Positions 6,333 through 6,999 of a DNA stretch of 6,999 nt are shown here, piece after piece. Under the pieces are notes generated by a model. It did no database searches. It had not been told where the DNA came from and saw only the letters and a list, made by a program, of their open reading frames with translations. Source of the stretch: Deltaproteobacteria bacterium (GTDB lineage Bacteria; Desulfobacterota; Desulfobacteria; Desulfobacterales; ETH-SRB1); the NCBI GenBank assembly GCA_019314185.1, contig JAFCZU010000267.1, positions 1-6,999 on the forward strand, given 5' to 3'. The position numbers and the translations under genes were made by a program. How positions within the stretch are numbered: position 1 is the first letter of the stretch; each line of letters starts with the position of its first letter.

Positions 6333-6998
6333 ATGCAACGAAGACACACAATTCTTGAAACCGTTCAACCTGACCCGATAGAATTCAAGCAGTTAGCATG
6401 CAAATGGCGATCAGATGCATCCACACTCATGCTGGAATGGGTATGGGCTGGATATGACCTGTTGGTTGCAGAGATATTATCAAAAACAGATTGGAACGTG
6501 GCAAAAGACGACATGGAAAGAGAGATCACCCAACTGCTTGAAATTCGAATCAGACGGAGCATGCCCCCGATAACGTTCTGCTACATCCAGCATGAACCAA
6601 AAGAACGAGAAACCAGAAGGCCGGCGCCAGCACAACCGCCTGAATATGATCTTGCCTTTGTCCTTTATTCAAACGAGCGAATCATGTGGCCGATGGAGGC
6701 AAAAGTTTTAAAGACAGATCAGCAGATTTCTGCATATGTCAAGGACGTAAAAAATGAATTTCTGACGTGTAGATATGCTCCGTTTTCTGATGAGGGAGCA
6801 ATGCTTGGCTACATACTGTTCGAGCATCCGGATAGAGTGTTTTTAAAAATTTCCCAGGCTCTCGCTGTTAAACTCACCGGCCATCGTGATTTCCCAGATC
6901 GAAATCACAGGGTATCTTCTCATCTACGCAAAGTGCCAAAAAATAAATCCTACCCGACAATTTTCCGCATACACCACTTAATGATGCCGCTGAAATAA
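6333..6998 (+). CDS. Predicted PD-(D/E)XK nuclease-like protein, partner of the methyltransferase
   Basis: A complete 221-residue protein, ATG at 6333 and TAA at 6996-6998. It starts 26 nt after the methyltransferase stop, so it is almost certainly in the same operon; GGA at 6319-6321 is a weak ribosome binding site. Residues 25-80 are mostly helical. The core is EYDLAFVLYSNERIMWPMEAKVL at 104-126, giving D106 and E122-A-K124 on adjacent predicted strands, the classic D...ExK active site. YVKDVKNEFLTCRYAPFSDEGAMLGYIL then supplies the helix and buried strand that follow the ExK strand in this fold. The N-terminal part has no motif I recognise. No signal peptide or membrane segment is seen, so it should act in the cytoplasm on DNA. 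With the large protein apparently lacking its own ExK, this is the likely cleaving subunit. The nuclease call rests on motif pattern alone; other PD-(D/E)XK roles are possible. Confidence 0.65.
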   Translation: MQRRHTILETVQPDPIEFKQLACKWRSDASTLMLEWVWAGYDLLVAEILSKTDWNVAKDDMEREITQLLEIRIRRSMPPITFCYIQHEPKERETRRPAPAQPPEYDLAFVLYSNERIMWPMEAKVLKTDQQISAYVKDVKNEFLTCRYAPFSDEGAMLGYILFEHPDRVFLKISQALAVKLTGHRDFPDRNHRVSSHLRKVPKNKSYPTIFRIHHLMMPLK

Positions 6999-6999
6999 C

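Overview
The window looks like a stretch of a bacterial defence or mobile-element island. It is moderately AT-rich, and the protein styles recall Gram-negative environmental bacteria, possibly Desulfobacterota. That placement is an impression from protein flavour only; no marker gene is present. I see no rRNA, tRNA or CRISPR array, and no convincing rho-independent terminator.

Left part (1-2938). The window opens inside a degraded plus-strand gene (2-406) that reads like the N-terminal half of a DDE transposase; it carries an internal TGA and stops just after a second conserved Asp. Convergent to it is a large minus-strand locus (2777 down to 472). It encodes, in three pieces, what should be one protein: a coiled-coil and zinc-finger N-terminus, an archaeo-eukaryotic-primase (AEP) core, and a complete superfamily 2 helicase. 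This is the architecture of the primase-helicase of TOTE conflict systems. Two lesions break it. At 2310-2312 a stop codon sits where about seven family residues seem to be missing. Near 1753-1760 a frame change coincides with about 45 missing residues. A short minus-strand ORF (2804-2938) lies upstream and also looks truncated.

Middle (2939-3156). A 218-bp AT-rich divergent intergenic region holds candidate promoters. It also holds a near-perfect 18-bp palindrome, ATACCC-N6-GGGTAT, 17 nt upstream of the right-hand operon.

Right part (3157-6998). Two intact genes lie in tandem, 26 nt apart. The first is a 1049-residue adenine-type DNA methyltransferase of the Eco57I/type IIG style. Its N-terminal nuclease-like domain appears to have lost the ExK lysine. 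The second is a 221-residue protein with a D...ExK signature of PD-(D/E)XK nucleases. My reading is a split restriction-modification-like defence operon, with modification and specificity in the large protein and cleavage in the small one, possibly controlled by a repressor at the palindrome. This operon appears functional, while the neighbouring TOTE-type locus is decaying. The window ends one base after the nuclease stop codon, so further operon members cannot be excluded.
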